Assembly: GCA_003439945.1 (NCBI GenBank)
Contig: QVRM01000423.1
Coordinates: 62,001-126,000 of the forward strand
Origin: Dermanyssus gallinae
Lineage: Eukaryota > Arthropoda > Arachnida > Mesostigmata > Dermanyssidae
Length of the DNA: 64,000 nt
Direction: 5' to 3'
Every line of letters begins with the position of its first letter. The stretch's first letter is position 1. Of the stretch, positions 24,101-36,390 are shown piece after piece. The notes beneath the pieces are model-generated. The model did no database searches. It saw only the letters and a list, made by a program, of their open reading frames with translations, and was not told the DNA's origin. The position numbers were made by a program, and so were the translations under genes.

Positions 24101-24694
24101 TTGATCAAGTTATACACGAGGCGAAGGTTGGTAGACATTTTTGCATTACACCGAACGTTGCTCGCTTTGGCAAATCCTCAAAGCTTACGACAGCATAAGG
24201 TCGATGAAACGCTCTTCTTAGAGGAAGGCAACTTCCAAAACATCATCTGCTAGGGGCGTTTTATGAACGCAAGATTTGCTCTATAGGTACACGAGTTTGC
24301 ACGTACGTCTCTATGTCATACACAGGCCCAGCTGTTGGGGCGTATCTAGGCAGCAGTACATTCTCACGTTTGTACTGTTTGTTTCTGATAACATAGTGCT
24401 TCTCAAAGTGATTCTATATGTTCTTAACACTAGTTGCCTAATCTAATCTAGTTCCTGCACATACGGCTTCTGTTTGTCCTCTACCCAACTAACGCTCGCC
24501 AGATGATCGTTACAAAGTATGGTACCGAAGCTGCTGCCGCTACTGTCCTTTCGATGACGCGACTTGGATATGTGGCATTGGACGACCCAGTCCATATGAT
24601 GGTCGATCGCGCGTTCTACGTTGCCATCCTATACGGCGCACACAACTCCCTCGACGTAATGCCGCTTTTCAACGGAGTTGTCTACAAAGTGTAG
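18136..24694 (+). CDS. Serpin copy B, complete six-exon secreted serpin
   Basis: Secreted serine (or cysteine) protease inhibitor of the serpin fold. Exons by GT-AG sites: 18136-18306, 19932-20199, 20540-20906, 23584-23762, 23948-24126 and 24503-24694. They join in consistent phase to 1356 bases, 451 residues, within the usual range for secreted serpins. Exon 1 carries a signal peptide (hydrophobic residues 23-38, likely cleaved after AQA or AEA near 41-43). Exon 2 has [20 protein letters not shown]. Exon 3 has NNLIPEIL and [13 protein letters not shown]. Exon 6 has the hinge GTEAAAAT, the reactive loop with TRLGY near the expected P1, and the ending [10 protein letters not shown]. If hinge-to-P1 spacing is canonical, P1 is Leu and P2 Arg. 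P17 is Lys and P16 Tyr instead of Glu-Glu. Tandem paralogue of copy A. Target protease unknown. Confidence 0.93.
21003..21161. repeat. Two (TA)n microsatellites in serpin B intron 3
   Basis: TA runs at 21003-21031 and 21086-21161 (the second with one AAATA interruption), just downstream of exon 3. Confidence 0.95.
21390..21680 (-). mobile_element. tRNA-derived SINE (family 1), full length
   Basis: Read on the minus strand it starts with a tRNA-like head containing a box-A-like segment (TAGCGGACTAGTGCGCTAG) and a box B (CAGTTCGATTCC). It continues through a family-specific body (GAACAGATGATAAACCATAC; ACTGTTGGGGAAACCCTAG; ACATGTCCGGCCCTC) and ends near AATTAAAAACAACCTCGTTA. Internal RNA polymerase III boxes and a non-tRNA body define a SINE. 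It sits in intron 3 of serpin B, in reverse orientation. Confidence 0.85.
22248..22327. repeat. Perfect 35-bp inverted repeat with 10-base loop
   Basis: Left arm 22248-22282 and right arm 22293-22327 are exact complements. The loop is AGACCCACCC. A direct repeat, CCCTCTCCTAGT, lies on each side (near 22202 and 22343). Located in serpin B intron 3. Perfect identity of the arms means either a recent event or selection. Confidence 0.95.
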
Positions 24695-25083
24695 CCACTA
24701 CACGCGCGGAACTCCCGGCGTACACGTGGTTAGTCCTAGTCTCCACGGTTGAAGGACTAGCTGTTTGCCAGTTCAACTTTTTCTACGGCTAATACTGTCT
24801 AAGCTCGGCGGCTGTCGGCATAGCAGCACAAGGGTCTCTACGCAGCACAGATGTCTCCGGGTCATCGCACTTGCAGGACGACATCTTTCGTCAGTCGTTC
24901 GCGTCGTGGCCGATCTAAGATCGTGCTGAAGACCGTGAAGAACCGGCGCTGCGGTCCGCAGAGGGAAACCAATTGGACTGCGGAAGAGTGCTGTGCGCAG
25001 AAACGATGCGGCAGAAAAGAAGCTGTTGTGAATACTAGGTCTCTCGATCGACTCGTGAACAACATCGACGGCTTAGTATGGTC

Positions 25084-25089
25084 AATAAA
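25084..25089 (+). terminator. Poly(A) signal AATAAA, probably serpin B
   Basis: AATAAA about 390 bases after the serpin B stop codon, followed by a T-rich stretch (25120-25137) suitable as a downstream element. Positional inference only. Confidence 0.5.
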
Positions 25090-25149
25090 CGTTTTCCATA
25101 AACACACACAAAGATGTCAGGTTTTTTTTCTTCTTTTTGTGCGCTAAGA

Positions 25150-27739
25150 TTAAATAAGTCTAGCTTTAATATTTGGTTAGCATGGGCTATTTGAAGATGT
25201 CTGGGTCTGCCCGAGTGTCGCTCACGTAGTAGCTATTCTTGTTTTTATATATATATATATATATATATGACAGAGAAGCTGTACTAGACCCCAAAGTTTG
25301 TTGACGGAATTCTGAAAAACCCTATTAAAAAAAGATTTAAAGATTAAAACTAATTATTAGATAAATATATGCAAATTACATATAAGAATTTAAAAATTGT
25401 ATATTTTGTTACTCCTCGATGTCAGCAATCGAATAGACGACCGGACATTTTGCCCCATTATATCTGCCGAGCTCTTTTCCACACCTCGTTCCTTAGCAAT
25501 CCACATTCGGTTTGTAAACCCTGGGTCAGCCCCGTCTTTCATGAACTTGAAACCTTTTGACTATTATGGTTCATAAGGCCGAGTCGAAGGCGGCTTTTAG
25601 GTGTACGAAAACTGCGTTTAAGTTGCTTCGGAGTCTTGACCATATTACAGGTCACTCTAAGCAGTTTGTATTTTGTCGTGTGACTTTCCTACTCATTCGA
25701 CTCCACTGACCTGATTATTTTTCCTTTCAAAGCGTTCTAGTCTTTTCCCGGAAATAATTATACAAACAGATTTGTATCGCTATCCCCCACCATGATTCGT
25801 GCTCAGTTCTAAGTTCTTTACCTTTCGGGATTACTGGCAAGGTTGTTTTCCTTTAAACTTCCGGAATCTCTCTTGAATTTATGCATTCGTTACATATTAC
25901 TCACCAGTCTGGTACTAGTACTAAAATTGCCTTGAAGTATTCATTTTTAAATTTATTGCTATTGTGGAATGTTTACCTAGTGGTTTTGTAATGGCTTCTA
26001 CCACTTTTCTTGTAAAGACCTCTTTTACAAGATCAGATCTTTGCTCTTATGTTACCTGCTCCCAGGGTGGTATGAGAATATTAAAGTAAGAGCTCGCGAG
26101 AATCGAAATCTCGTAATAACTCTTTTTGGCATTTTCTTGTCCAATCAGTTAAAATGTTATTCTAATAAAATACTGACTTTCCGATGAAGTCGGCTCTGTT
26201 ATTTGCCTTATTTTTGTTGTAAACGATTTTTCTGTCCGCTTCTAAACACTCTTTACAGTTGTAACAGGAGAACAAATAATTACTGTAATAGTGGAAATTT
26301 CCAACGATAAACTATAATTTCTTTTGTTTTCTTGAACCACAAGCTGGATGTCGATGCAGACAGTGCTGGAGCAAATGCGATAGATACCATGCCGCGTTAA
26401 GTCCGGCGGTTCGGTTTATAGCAGAACTAGCGAAACGCTGAATTGATGACGCTCGAAACCTTGATATAGCATATAAACAAATATAAAAAAAATAATTACT
26501 TTGCAACTACAAACTAAACGACTATCAATTAACAATTATATATCTGTATAAATATACATATATGTGTATATACATTCCCGCGAACGTTTTATTATCATAA
26601 TGAACATTTTCCAAATGAATATACGTGTAAGGTTAAATGTAAACGATCAAGATACTCGTTATGTACCCGCTCATAATAAAATCTTAATATTTTCAATTTT
26701 TCATCAACGCGACTAATCATCTTCCAGACTTCTTACGAAAAACGAGTCACACTACTTAGAACTTAAGTTCTAAGTATAATCTATTGCTGGCCATACAAAT
26801 GAAAAATCTAAAATCTGTTAATGTGGACAAAATCTGTTCTATATGCCATTGTTGCCCCGTATTTTTCCGAAGTTGTTTTTTTTAAATTCGGGTGACAAAC
26901 AAATTCTAATTTCATTTTTGTTAATTCGGGTGACGAACAAATTTCAATTTCATTTTTGTTAATTCGTTTAGACTTTCGCATTCTACTTAAAATTCGGCGT
27001 GCCGCTATAATTTATCATTTCTTGTTGCGCAAAGTCGTCGCTGCTCGTGATTCCTGTGGCCGTTATTCGTAGCAAACAGATATGTAGCCCAGAGAATGTC
27101 GAGATCAAAGCGGCACTTAATCATTTTTATATTAGTCCTTTCATGTCTAGTGTCTTCTGAACTCTCTACGGCGTTCTACTAGCAGTCGCATAATTAAATG
27201 CACGTTATAAAACTAGTTATAGAGACAAGTTTATAGTTTTATAGATAAAGTTATAGAGAAACGGTCTTAACGTTCGTGGAACCGCAGCGCTCTACTGGAA
27301 CTGCGCCATGCCTAGAACAGACTTCCTAACTGGCAACGAAAAAGCGCGAGAACTACACCATATGTTCTTTTCCTTTGGTTCTCGGACTTGTTTAAAGGCC
27401 CGTAAAGTTCTATAATGCGAAGCCGTCGCCGTAAGGTGGAAATTGTGCGGTACAGGTCAAGTGAGAAGGTCATAGTCTGCAAAGTGTGATGGGGTGAACA
27501 TAAACTGTCCCCGCTTTTTCTTTGGGGGCGGTTGTTCCTCGAAGATTTAGCTAAGCGCGTTTAAGAGGTCACAGCAGATCAACGCGAGGCACAGTTTTAA
27601 AGGCAAATTACGTGTTCTGGTACTATTACACATCGTTTGTGTAACATTCATCCTTTGTTGACATAGCTATGGCATATATATATGAAGGAACTACGGTAGC
27701 CACACATACGCTAAGCACTTATCACGCAACAACAAGCAA
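25150..27739. other. AT-rich intergenic stretch, no gene recognised
   Basis: Contains a (TA)n run (about 25241-25267) and a 38-base unit tandemly repeated twice (26885-26922 and 26923-26960). No coding sequence or RNA gene was recognised. Confidence 0.45.
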
Positions 27740-28342
27740 CTATTACGCCGTAAGGCCTCTCATCTTGAACATTATTTGTGGCGCCTTGCTATTGCGCGTG
27801 GGCCAGCTTTCCCAACGGTCCTTGACATTATAGGCTAAATTATATGTCGATTTCCATGTATGATTGAGCGTAGGACAGGATGCTGCCTGCTCGAATAGAA
27901 TTATCTGTTTTTTTCTCTGGGCGGTGAATCTGGTTGAATCGGCATTGTCCTGCCGCTAGATTTCTTCGCTGGAGAAAGCATCGGACAAGTAGATGCACGG
28001 TATGTATGACCTGGCTGAAAAGTAGAGTCGAAACAACGGTATATAAAAGTTTTCCACCAGCCCATACTAAAAAGAAGCGGATCTGGTTTTGTCTCGAACT
28101 CTCTCCTCTTGACGAGACTTGTTTGTTTCAAGGTTCGTCCCAACGGCCAAGCCAAGGCCGCGGTCCCGCCGACGAATTGCCAGTGTTTACCACTTGCCCG
28201 ATTGTTGGAAACTGGTGATATTAATTCATTGACTTTTAATTAAATTAGAAATTAGGTTCATTTAAAAAAAAAACTTAATTGGGCAGCACAATTTACGAGG
28301 GGAGGCTAATCTAGATTTAATTACCTGTCAGCATATCAGCAC

Positions 28343-28397
<55 letters not shown>

Positions 28398-28535
28398 CAG
28401 GACGTCCGGATAATCTCTGCTAAAGTTATGGGGTATGGTCAAACTCGGTGAGAAAATCACTTTTGTCAATGGAAAGGGGGTGGAAATGTTTCGTATAGTT
28501 TTAGACGAGATTATACCGACGCCCTGTATATATTC
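27740..28535. repeat. Direct repeat, copy 1
   Basis: Nearly identical to 29881-30652: CTATTACGCCGTAAGGCCTC at the start, then TATATAAAAGTTTTCCACCA and GCCAAGGCCGCGGTCCCGCC, and near the end a (TA)n run with a nested 129-bp element. It contains a TATA-box-like TATATAAAAG but no recognisable protein. It may be a segmental duplication or the terminal repeats of an unrecognised retroelement. Confidence 0.85.
28398..28526. mobile_element. 129-bp MITE inserted in a (TA)n run, copy 1
   Basis: Imperfect terminal inverted repeats: CAGGACGTCCGGATAATCTC at one end, and at the other the complement of CAGGGCGTCGGTATAATCTC. It lies between TA runs, as expected for an element that targets TA. Too short to code. 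Confidence 0.75.
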
Positions 28536-28608
28536 GGCTATACTTAGAGGGAACGTGGCTTCCAACGTACACGCCAATCTAGTAAATAATAAAGGCCAAG
28601 CAGGCGTT

Positions 28609-28610
<2 letters not shown>

Positions 28611-28646
<36 letters not shown>
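28611..28646. repeat. (TAA)n microsatellite
   Basis: Twelve TAA/AAT units in a row. Confidence 0.95.
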
Positions 28647-28647
<1 letters not shown>

Positions 28648-29039
28648 CGCTCCATTATATGAATATATTCTATGTAAAGCATGCGAAGATAAAGTCGCCG
28701 GTGACGTCTTGCACCTGCGAAGCAGCCCAAAAATCCGTGGTTGATTTTCAAGACGCACAGAATAAAAAACATCGTATTCCTTTTCTTTATCAATGCATCG
28801 TGCCTACTTTATCCCACGGGATCTATCATGGAAGCGGCGTTTTTTTCTTTGCACACTGGAAGAGACAGCTGCTGTCTCAGATATTTGCTTTCTGGTCGGT
28901 TGGTCTCCCGTGGTTTCTCTCAACCGTTGTACCAGTTCACGTAGGAATGTTTTTGTGTATTTGGCAACTTTAGACCAAGGCATCCGACTAAGCTACTGTC
29001 AAGGGACGATGTAATGCTGTGCTAATGTGCTTTTTTATC

Positions 29040-29240
29040 ACGTTCATTTCACTCATACTGAGTATGCAGATAACGTTGATACTTAAACAATTGTCAGCTG
29101 CTTGCTGCATGTTATTCGAAAGAGGCAGCGCAGCGATCTCTTTGGAAGGGCTAGGCAGGCAGATAAATAGATGATATCGTGCACGCCTGAGAGCACAGTT
29201 GACGCAATGTGCTTTTTTAACTGGCCTCAAGCATCGGACT
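29040..29240. repeat. Dispersed repeat, also at 53545-53715
   Basis: Shares CATACTG(A/G)GTAT, AGAGGC(A/G)G(C/T)GCAG(C/T)GATCTC and GAGAGCACAGTTGACG with the later segment in the same order and orientation. Nature unknown; no coding similarity seen. Confidence 0.55.
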
Positions 29241-29880
29241 GAACCCATGTCACGAAACTTGCTGCTGTAAGGATACCCTTGTAATCGCCGTACGACGAAA
29301 GCTCGGCATGATATGTTACAATGTGTCTTCGCACGAGGACTTCCTCATATGTAGGTTATTACTCTGTAAACGAGCAATAAACCGCGGAGAGTGGCGGTGT
29401 CCTGAAACGGAGGGGAGGAAACATAAATGCGTACTACTCGAAAGAACAGCCACTATATCGTGAAAAAAAGCACATGTAATTGCACAACGTCCTATCAGCA
29501 GTGGCACAGCAACATCTGTTCGAGATCGGGCGGGCGGAAAAAACGTCTAGTGAACGAGAACTAGTGCGAAGTCAAGCATTTGAGATAATTTATATTTTGT
29601 ATCGTAGGGTGCAGAACGCCGTCGCATTTCATGCAGCGGCGTCAACAATGCCGCCGCTGCCGCTACCGCTTGCGTTGCTGACGCTATGCAATGGGAAAGT
29701 AAGGGACTGATACTAAGACCGACACTATACGATCAAGTCTTGCAACTGTAAACGTAGAGCATTATGAATTACCAGGTTTTACGACCTGTTCCCAATCAAG
29801 AGACTGACTTTCACGTTGGTTGGTTTTAATAACAGTAGCACCTTTTCCGTCTTTTTCGATGGTCTTCCCGCTACAGCTTC

Positions 29881-30620
29881 CTATTACGCCGTAAGGCCTC
29901 TCATCTTGAACATTATTCGTGGCGCCTCGATATTGCGCGTGGGCCAGCTTTCCCAACGGTCCTTGATATTCTAGGCTAAATTATATGTCCATTTCCATGT
30001 ATGCTTGAGCGTAGGACAGGCTTCTGCCTGCTCGAATAGAATTATCTGTTTTTTCTCTAGGCGATGAATCTGGTTGAATCGGCGTTGTCCTGCCGCTAGA
30101 TTTCCTCGCTAAAGAAAGCACCGGACAAGTAGACGCACGGTATGTATGACCTGGCTAAAAAGTAGAGTTGAAACAACTATATATAAAAGTTTTCCACCAG
30201 CCCATACTAAAAAGAAGCGGATCTGGTTTTGTCTCGAACTCTCTCCTCTTGACGAGACTTGTTTGTTTCAAGGTTCGTCCCAACGGCCAAGCCAAGGCCG
30301 CGGTCCCGCCGACGAATCGACAGTGTTTACCGATCGTTGGAAACTGGTGATATTCATTCATTGACTTTTAGTTAAATTAGAAATTAGGTTCATTTAAAAA
30401 ACCTTAATTGGACAGCACAATTTACGAGGGGAGGCTAACCTAGATTTAATTACCTGTCAGCATATCAGCACATATATATATATATATATGTGTACAGGAC
30501 GTCCGGATAATCTCTGCTAAAGTTATGGGGTATGGTCAAACTCGGTGAGAAAATCACTTTTGTCAATGGAAAGGGGATGGAAATGTTTCGTATAGTTGTA
30601 GACGAGATTATACCGACGCC

Positions 30621-30652
<32 letters not shown>
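29881..30652. repeat. Direct repeat, copy 2
   Basis: Second copy of 27740-28535, about 2.14 kb downstream, same orientation. It carries the same nested (TA)n and MITE, with small deletions, so the MITE was in place before the duplication or arrived with it. Confidence 0.85.
30495..30623. mobile_element. 129-bp MITE, copy 2
   Basis: Same length and ends as 28398-28526; here the outer bases read TACAGG...CCTGTA, a better inverted repeat including flanking TA. Confidence 0.75.
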
Positions 30653-30654
<2 letters not shown>

Positions 30655-30659
30655 GTAAG

Positions 30660-31559
30660 GTGTTGCCAAAAATTACTTGTTGGCTCCATTAGATGAATAT
30701 CCTGCTGGCGAAAGTTAGGCAGTATAACCTCTTATTAACCTTGATACACCTTCGTTAGTTCTCTTCGTTAAAACTAGGAGAAATGCTATCCAAACATTAT
30801 CTTCTGTTAGTCTCTCTGCGATAACTTTTACAAGACATTTTCTACATAATTTGGGCACAAAAGCATTATGGTCACTGTCCTTGAGTCTACTCCCGCCGTG
30901 TAACATTCTGTTGTTTGTTTGCCCTGTTTGCCCTGTTTAAGGCCCTTACAACCTACATTCCAAACACCACGTATTCTCGTTTGTGAATGGCTGACACCAC
31001 AGTGGGTTTGCACTTCGTCTGATCTTCCAAGGCGGTCCCGTCGAAAGATATAAGACTTCGTGCACTCTGGTCAGTGTGCGAGTTACAACACTATCCAGTC
31101 CTCTAATGCTATGAAAGAATATCGGAAAGCCAGATCCTGGTAGAGCGCAACGATACAGTCCTAGGCAGGTACCCCGAAAATGTCATTGGTCACATTTCAG
31201 TGGTTGTGCAACATGATAAATGTAACGTAAAAGGCTAGGTTGGCCCAATGTATCAGCTGTACGTTGGGAATTAGCATAAATCCAGCACCGTGAATGCCCG
31301 CATGGAGCCGCACGCACTATACGATTAATGTATGTGAGCCAACGAGCTTTGTCGCTAGCTATTAGCACTGTAGCATCAACATGTGTTGCGTTACAGCCGC
31401 GGTAACACCCTATTGTCAGTTTTGCCTTCGCCACAATGCGGTAATACTTTTTCTTAGTTGGCCACGCCACGTGGAGTTCGTATATCAAGTTCGCTACGAT
31501 ATTAGTATGCATAGTATAGGTACGGGAGACTGACGGCGACTGTCCTTTAGTCTACTAAC
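30660..31559. other. No gene recognised
   Basis: About 900 bases without recognised coding sequence or repeat family, lying just beyond the 3'-truncated end of the R1-like LINE. Confidence 0.4.
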
Positions 31560-33870
31560 CGACAACACTTTCGCGTCTTATGCAGCTCTCCCAAAAATAT
31601 CCTCTATTCGTTTGGGCCAAGGTATTATGCGGGAAATTACCAGCACAGCGTCTGTAGATACCGTCCTGTACGCTCGGGCGACCATTATGGCCAGCACTCT
31701 CTGCGCCTTCCTTAGCTTTTTCTTATTCTTCTTGGTCTTCAGTGCAGCTGGTTCCCACACTGCTGACCCGCAGAGCAGAATTGAATCAGCGACTGAGGCT
31801 AGAAGACGGCGCTTTTTCTCCGAGGGCCTTTTTGTTCTTGGCATTAGCCTGGCGAGCTTGCTTGCAACCTAATGCGTTTTGGCCGTTGCATAATCAATGT
31901 GGGCTGTACAGCTTAAGTTATTGTCGAGCATAACACCCAGGTATTTGACCTGCTTGTGTATCTGGATCATGTGACCGTCCACACGGATATCCAGCTCCCG
32001 GCAGTGCTTTCTACCAATAAGTAAAACCGCCTCGCTCTTTTCCAATGCTAGCATTAGGTGGTGCGACTTCATCCACCGGCTAACCCTATCTAAGGCGTTA
32101 TTTGCTCGGTCCTCCAACAGCTCCGCATCCGTTGCGGTGACTAAGATTGTCAAATCGTCGGCATAGGCGACGAACTCAACACCGCGAGGCCTGCTCATCT
32201 CTAGCACGCCGTCGTACGCTAAGTTCCATAGCGTAGGTACTAGCACGGAACCTTGTGGTACACCTGTAGTCATCGCGTACCCCCTGCCGTGGTAGCTCAC
32301 ACTTTGTTTGGCCAGATACGACGCTATCATACGCCGAATGTACGCTGGTACTCCCTTTTTCTCCACCGCATTCAGGATCACCCTCAAATTTGCACTGTTA
32401 GACGCATTCTTTACATCCAACAATATCAGGAGGCAAAGATTACGAACTCTAGAGCTTTTCTGTCTCTCCTCTTCGGCCTTACCGAGTATCTTGTTAATGG
32501 GCTGGAGCGTGAACCTTCCTCTACGAAACCCGTACTAATCCTCTGAGAGCGAGATTTGCTTTTCCTCGATTGCGTCATTAAGTCTGGTCGCGAGTATTGA
32601 CTCCACGGCCTTGGCAACTGTGTCAAGAAGACAGATGGGCCTGTAGGCTGGCGCCGAGCATGGCTCCTTCCCCGGCTTTGGGATAAGAGCCAGGCGGGCC
32701 TTCTTCTATTCTTCTGGAAACCGTCCGTCTCTTAGAAAAGCGTCTACGACCGTTTTTAAGACCGATGAGCACTCCTTCATTAGACATTTGATCGCCTCCG
32801 GGGGTATGCCGTCGGGTCCTGGGGCCGTGCCCTCTGGCATCCTTTTAGCCGCTCCCTGGACCTCCTCGAGCGTTACAGGAGGAATATCCTCCTCATTTAC
32901 CGTAATAGGGTCTCTGCCTTCCTTCTACGAGATCAGGTGGGATCGTTAGAGCTCTCTTTTTGTATGAGTTTGTCCATCACAATTTTGTAGGGCTTCCCCC
33001 ACACGTCCTGCTCGATCTCCTTGATCAGTTGGTTTCAGCACCGAGGCTTACTCTTTCTGATGGTGGTCTTCAGGTTCACGCGTGTTGCCTTGTACTCGGA
33101 CCAGCGATCATCTGCTTTAACCCGCCACTCCTGCTCAGACGATATTGTTCTCGCCTTTTTGGTCTTCCCACGGGCCCTAGTGTATCGGCGCCGGGCTCCA
33201 ATGCACTCTCTCCATGCAGCGGCCACCTCGGGGGACCACCAGTACTCTGGTGCAGTGTTTCTCCGCCGCGGATGTACTGGAGCTGGCATTGCCTTCTCAC
33301 ATGCTTTACGGAGGATTTTGCCTAAGGCGTCCTCCTTAAGCTTCTCCTTCCTCATCCTGCGAGCCGACCATCTGGCCCTGTGGCATCCAGCGACAGGCAC
33401 CGTGTTTTTGAGTGATCCGTCGTTTGTCACCGTGTGTGTAATATATCGGTAGTCACTAAGGTTTTTCTCCATGTTCGAAGACATCCCAGTTCACTACTCT
33501 GTAGGGTGTGTTCGCGGCGCTGATCGTCAGGTCTATAAAGGCTTCCTGATCTCTGCGGGCAAACGTCGCTGCCGCTTTTGGGTTGTTCATAACCAGAAAG
33601 TTCCGTTCGGCCAACCATTCCATCAGGGATTGACCCCGAAAGTTAGTGCGCCTACTGCCCCAAAGCACAGACGCCGCGTTGAAGTCTCCCGTGATAATCT
33701 GGGCCTGATGATCCTGCGTTCTGACGCTGACGTCCAGTGCCTCAAGGTATTCTGCAAAGTACTCTTGGCCTCTGTTGGGGGAGAAGTAGCAGCTATAGAA
33801 TACTGCGCCCCCATCGATCTGTATCCAGGTGACGAAAGTCGGCGACTTTCATCGTGCTCTTAGCTCTTGT
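31560..33870 (-). mobile_element. R1-like LINE: endonuclease and reverse transcriptase
   Basis: Read on the minus strand. The endonuclease end carries GDFNAASVLWGS, FRGQSLMEWLAERNF and EAFIDLTIS. A linker follows with PEYWWSPEVAAAWREC. The reverse transcriptase has APGPDGIPPEAIK, ALIPKPGKEP, YRPICLLDT, YGFRRGR, LLDVKNASNSANLRVIL, GVPQGSVLVPTLWNLAYDGV, VAYADDLTIL and VKYLGVMLD. A thumb region ends at 31578. This set of motifs fits the R1 clade. It is truncated at both ends, with a few stops and frame changes. Shorter pieces of related elements occur at 5905-6190 and 51740-52450. Confidence 0.88.
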
Positions 33871-36390
33871 CGTATTTCGCCTAAATGAGCCTCTAGAATG
33901 TAGTTAACATCGTATCTTTAACATAGAAATTCGACAAAGGTACGACGCCCCAGGTCTTGCGCTGTGTAGAGAATACGTCACCTGTTGCCTGTCGTGCCAC
34001 ACTATCAGACAGGTAGGATGGCCGATGAGCTACTGAATTATTTCATTACAATCTATGGACGGCTTCCTCTGTGACTCTTCACAGACAGTGTGTAATGTAA
34101 CACGCGTCAGGTACTTAACGGGATATAACGTGGCAGAGCTCGCAGTAAATCGAAATATGGCAGTGTAGTACCATATTTCGCACATGCACGAGAGCAACAA
34201 CTCACGACACGATGGTGATTCTTGTATCAATAGTGATAAACAGTTGCCTGTACTGAAGATGTTTCACACCTGAGTTATAACACTCAGACCGATGGCATGC
34301 TTATGTAATGGAGTTCAACGCACGATATGATCGATACTGGAAGTGTATGCAAGGCATGTCTGAGGCAGGTGTGGACATGGCATTCAGTACTGGAACCCAC
34401 ATGCAGGCAAGGTGATAGTAACACACTAAGTATGTTAGTTTGTAAGGATTAGCACTAGTAAACTCCGTTAGTTAGGATTACTGCACGGGATGCCTTGTAG
34501 GCAGAGTAACAGTGAGCAGCTTGCAGAACAACCACAGTAACGACTGGCATAATAAAGGCAAAAACAACAACCACGAACGAAAAGAAAGAACAAATGTGTT
34601 AATCAAATTATGGCTCTCGTAATGGTGGCTCACAAATCAGTCCAACAATCACATAATTGATTAGTATACCTGCTTTCTATGAGAAAGACTATTTTTCTAG
34701 TGTGCTAATTATATAATTCCGCGGCAGTCAAAAAAACTGACACAGCATCAAAGGGCAAATGAAATAAATGCTGAGTATTGCCCAGCTACTCTCGACGCAC
34801 ATTCTGCTAACGTGTCAACCAATGAAACAATTTATTTTCCTATTTTGCTCTTAATTTGCTTTTTCTTGTTGATAATGGGAATTCATCACTTTTGAAAAAT
34901 ACGACTACTATTATTACGACCGCACTCTAAGTACCATGTTTATAAAATGAGTAAACGTTGGGTAACGCCCCCCCCCCCCTATTCCATGCTTACTTGCAGC
35001 AAAGGCGAACGTCAATATCAAGATTTTGCAGATTTGTGCAGTTATGAAACAAAACAGTTTCTGTCCCTGTCAGCATCTCCTGCTAAGAACTAACAAGCTT
35101 ACATATTCTCTTCTTAGAGAAATTGAATTGTTCGACCTTCACAAAATTAGGCACCCTATTTTTGCCTCCTTTAAAGCGTACCTTTTTACAGCAAAGACAT
35201 TATTAAATAACCAGAGATGATTAGTTTATTTTTGAGTAGATCGGAACTATTTTAGTCTGAGGAGAGCGGACGGTTTATGGAATGTGTTAGGAGCTTTATA
35301 GAGCTAGCTTACATATTGTTTATGTTTTACCTCGAACGGCCCAGAGAAGATCATGTCCATCTATGAACTCATCCCTGCTGATGAGTTGCAGGCAAACTCG
35401 AGTCGATTCCAAAACACGCAGAGATTGCAGAAGCAGTAAGGGCCGTGTTCATAAAATGAATTGTTTTTGTCCGATACTGCAATACTATCAATCGAAGGCT
35501 GAGTCAAATCAGTCTTAAAATTGTGTTTGTGATTAACAGAGTACTCAGTTATAATTGCAAAGTCGAACTGCAATGTACCCTTCACAGACCGTACGAAACT
35601 GGTATTTTGAAGGACACAGCGTTCTAGTCTATTTTTAGATGTTTTTAGTTAACATTTTAAAGTGACTTCGACATATGACATGCTTTACCAAACACCATTA
35701 ACACTTTCTTGCTACGTAATACCAATTTACAATATTGCAGCTGCAAATTTACGAAGTCTGTTTTATGAATGACCTTCGGTGTATCTTCTACTACTACTAC
35801 TTTCGGTGTATCTTCGAGCCCACAACGCATGCTCTAAGGCAAACGACACTGCATCTGCAACAGTCCTAGAGTGGAAAATTGCTACGAGTCAGCTTAGATA
35901 GTCCTGCCTTCTCGATGAACACGACATTGTTACTCATTACAAGACCTTAAAAGTGGTTTATTCATGCGACCGAAACTCTAGTGGCAACAGCGTACAGCAC
36001 AGTTGGCGTCTCCCCCTCCTCCTCCGGGCGGTGATAGAAGTCGGAAACGCGAGTTCTGCTCTCATTAGCGCGTTGCCTGAACCGTGAGTCAGAACACATG
36101 AACCACATTGCCAGAACCAGGAGCGTCGTGTTGCAACCATCAGATAAGTTGCCATTTCGAAACACAAGTCTGCTTGTCCCGGATTACATTACCACAGCTT
36201 TCGGTTACAAGGGCCGTCCGTCCGTAGACCAGATAGTTTGCCATGATTACCAAAAGTTCCGATGAGTCAAGTCTGACACGAGCCGGACATCACCGTGGAG
36301 TGCCCTTGCGCATGTCGCCAGCCTCTCTCTCTGTACTCGGCCCTCGACTGCGTGCCACACGACTCCACTGGACGTCTGTAATAAACAACA
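33871..36390. other. No gene recognised
   Basis: Mostly AT-rich unique-looking DNA. A C-run lies at about 34970-34979. No exon with splice support, RNA gene or repeat family was recognised. Confidence 0.4.

Noticed and set aside
18136..24694. Shared first exons serving both serpin copies by alternative splicing
   Set aside because: Exons 1-2 lie downstream of copy A's exons 3-6, so ordinary cis-splicing could not join them.
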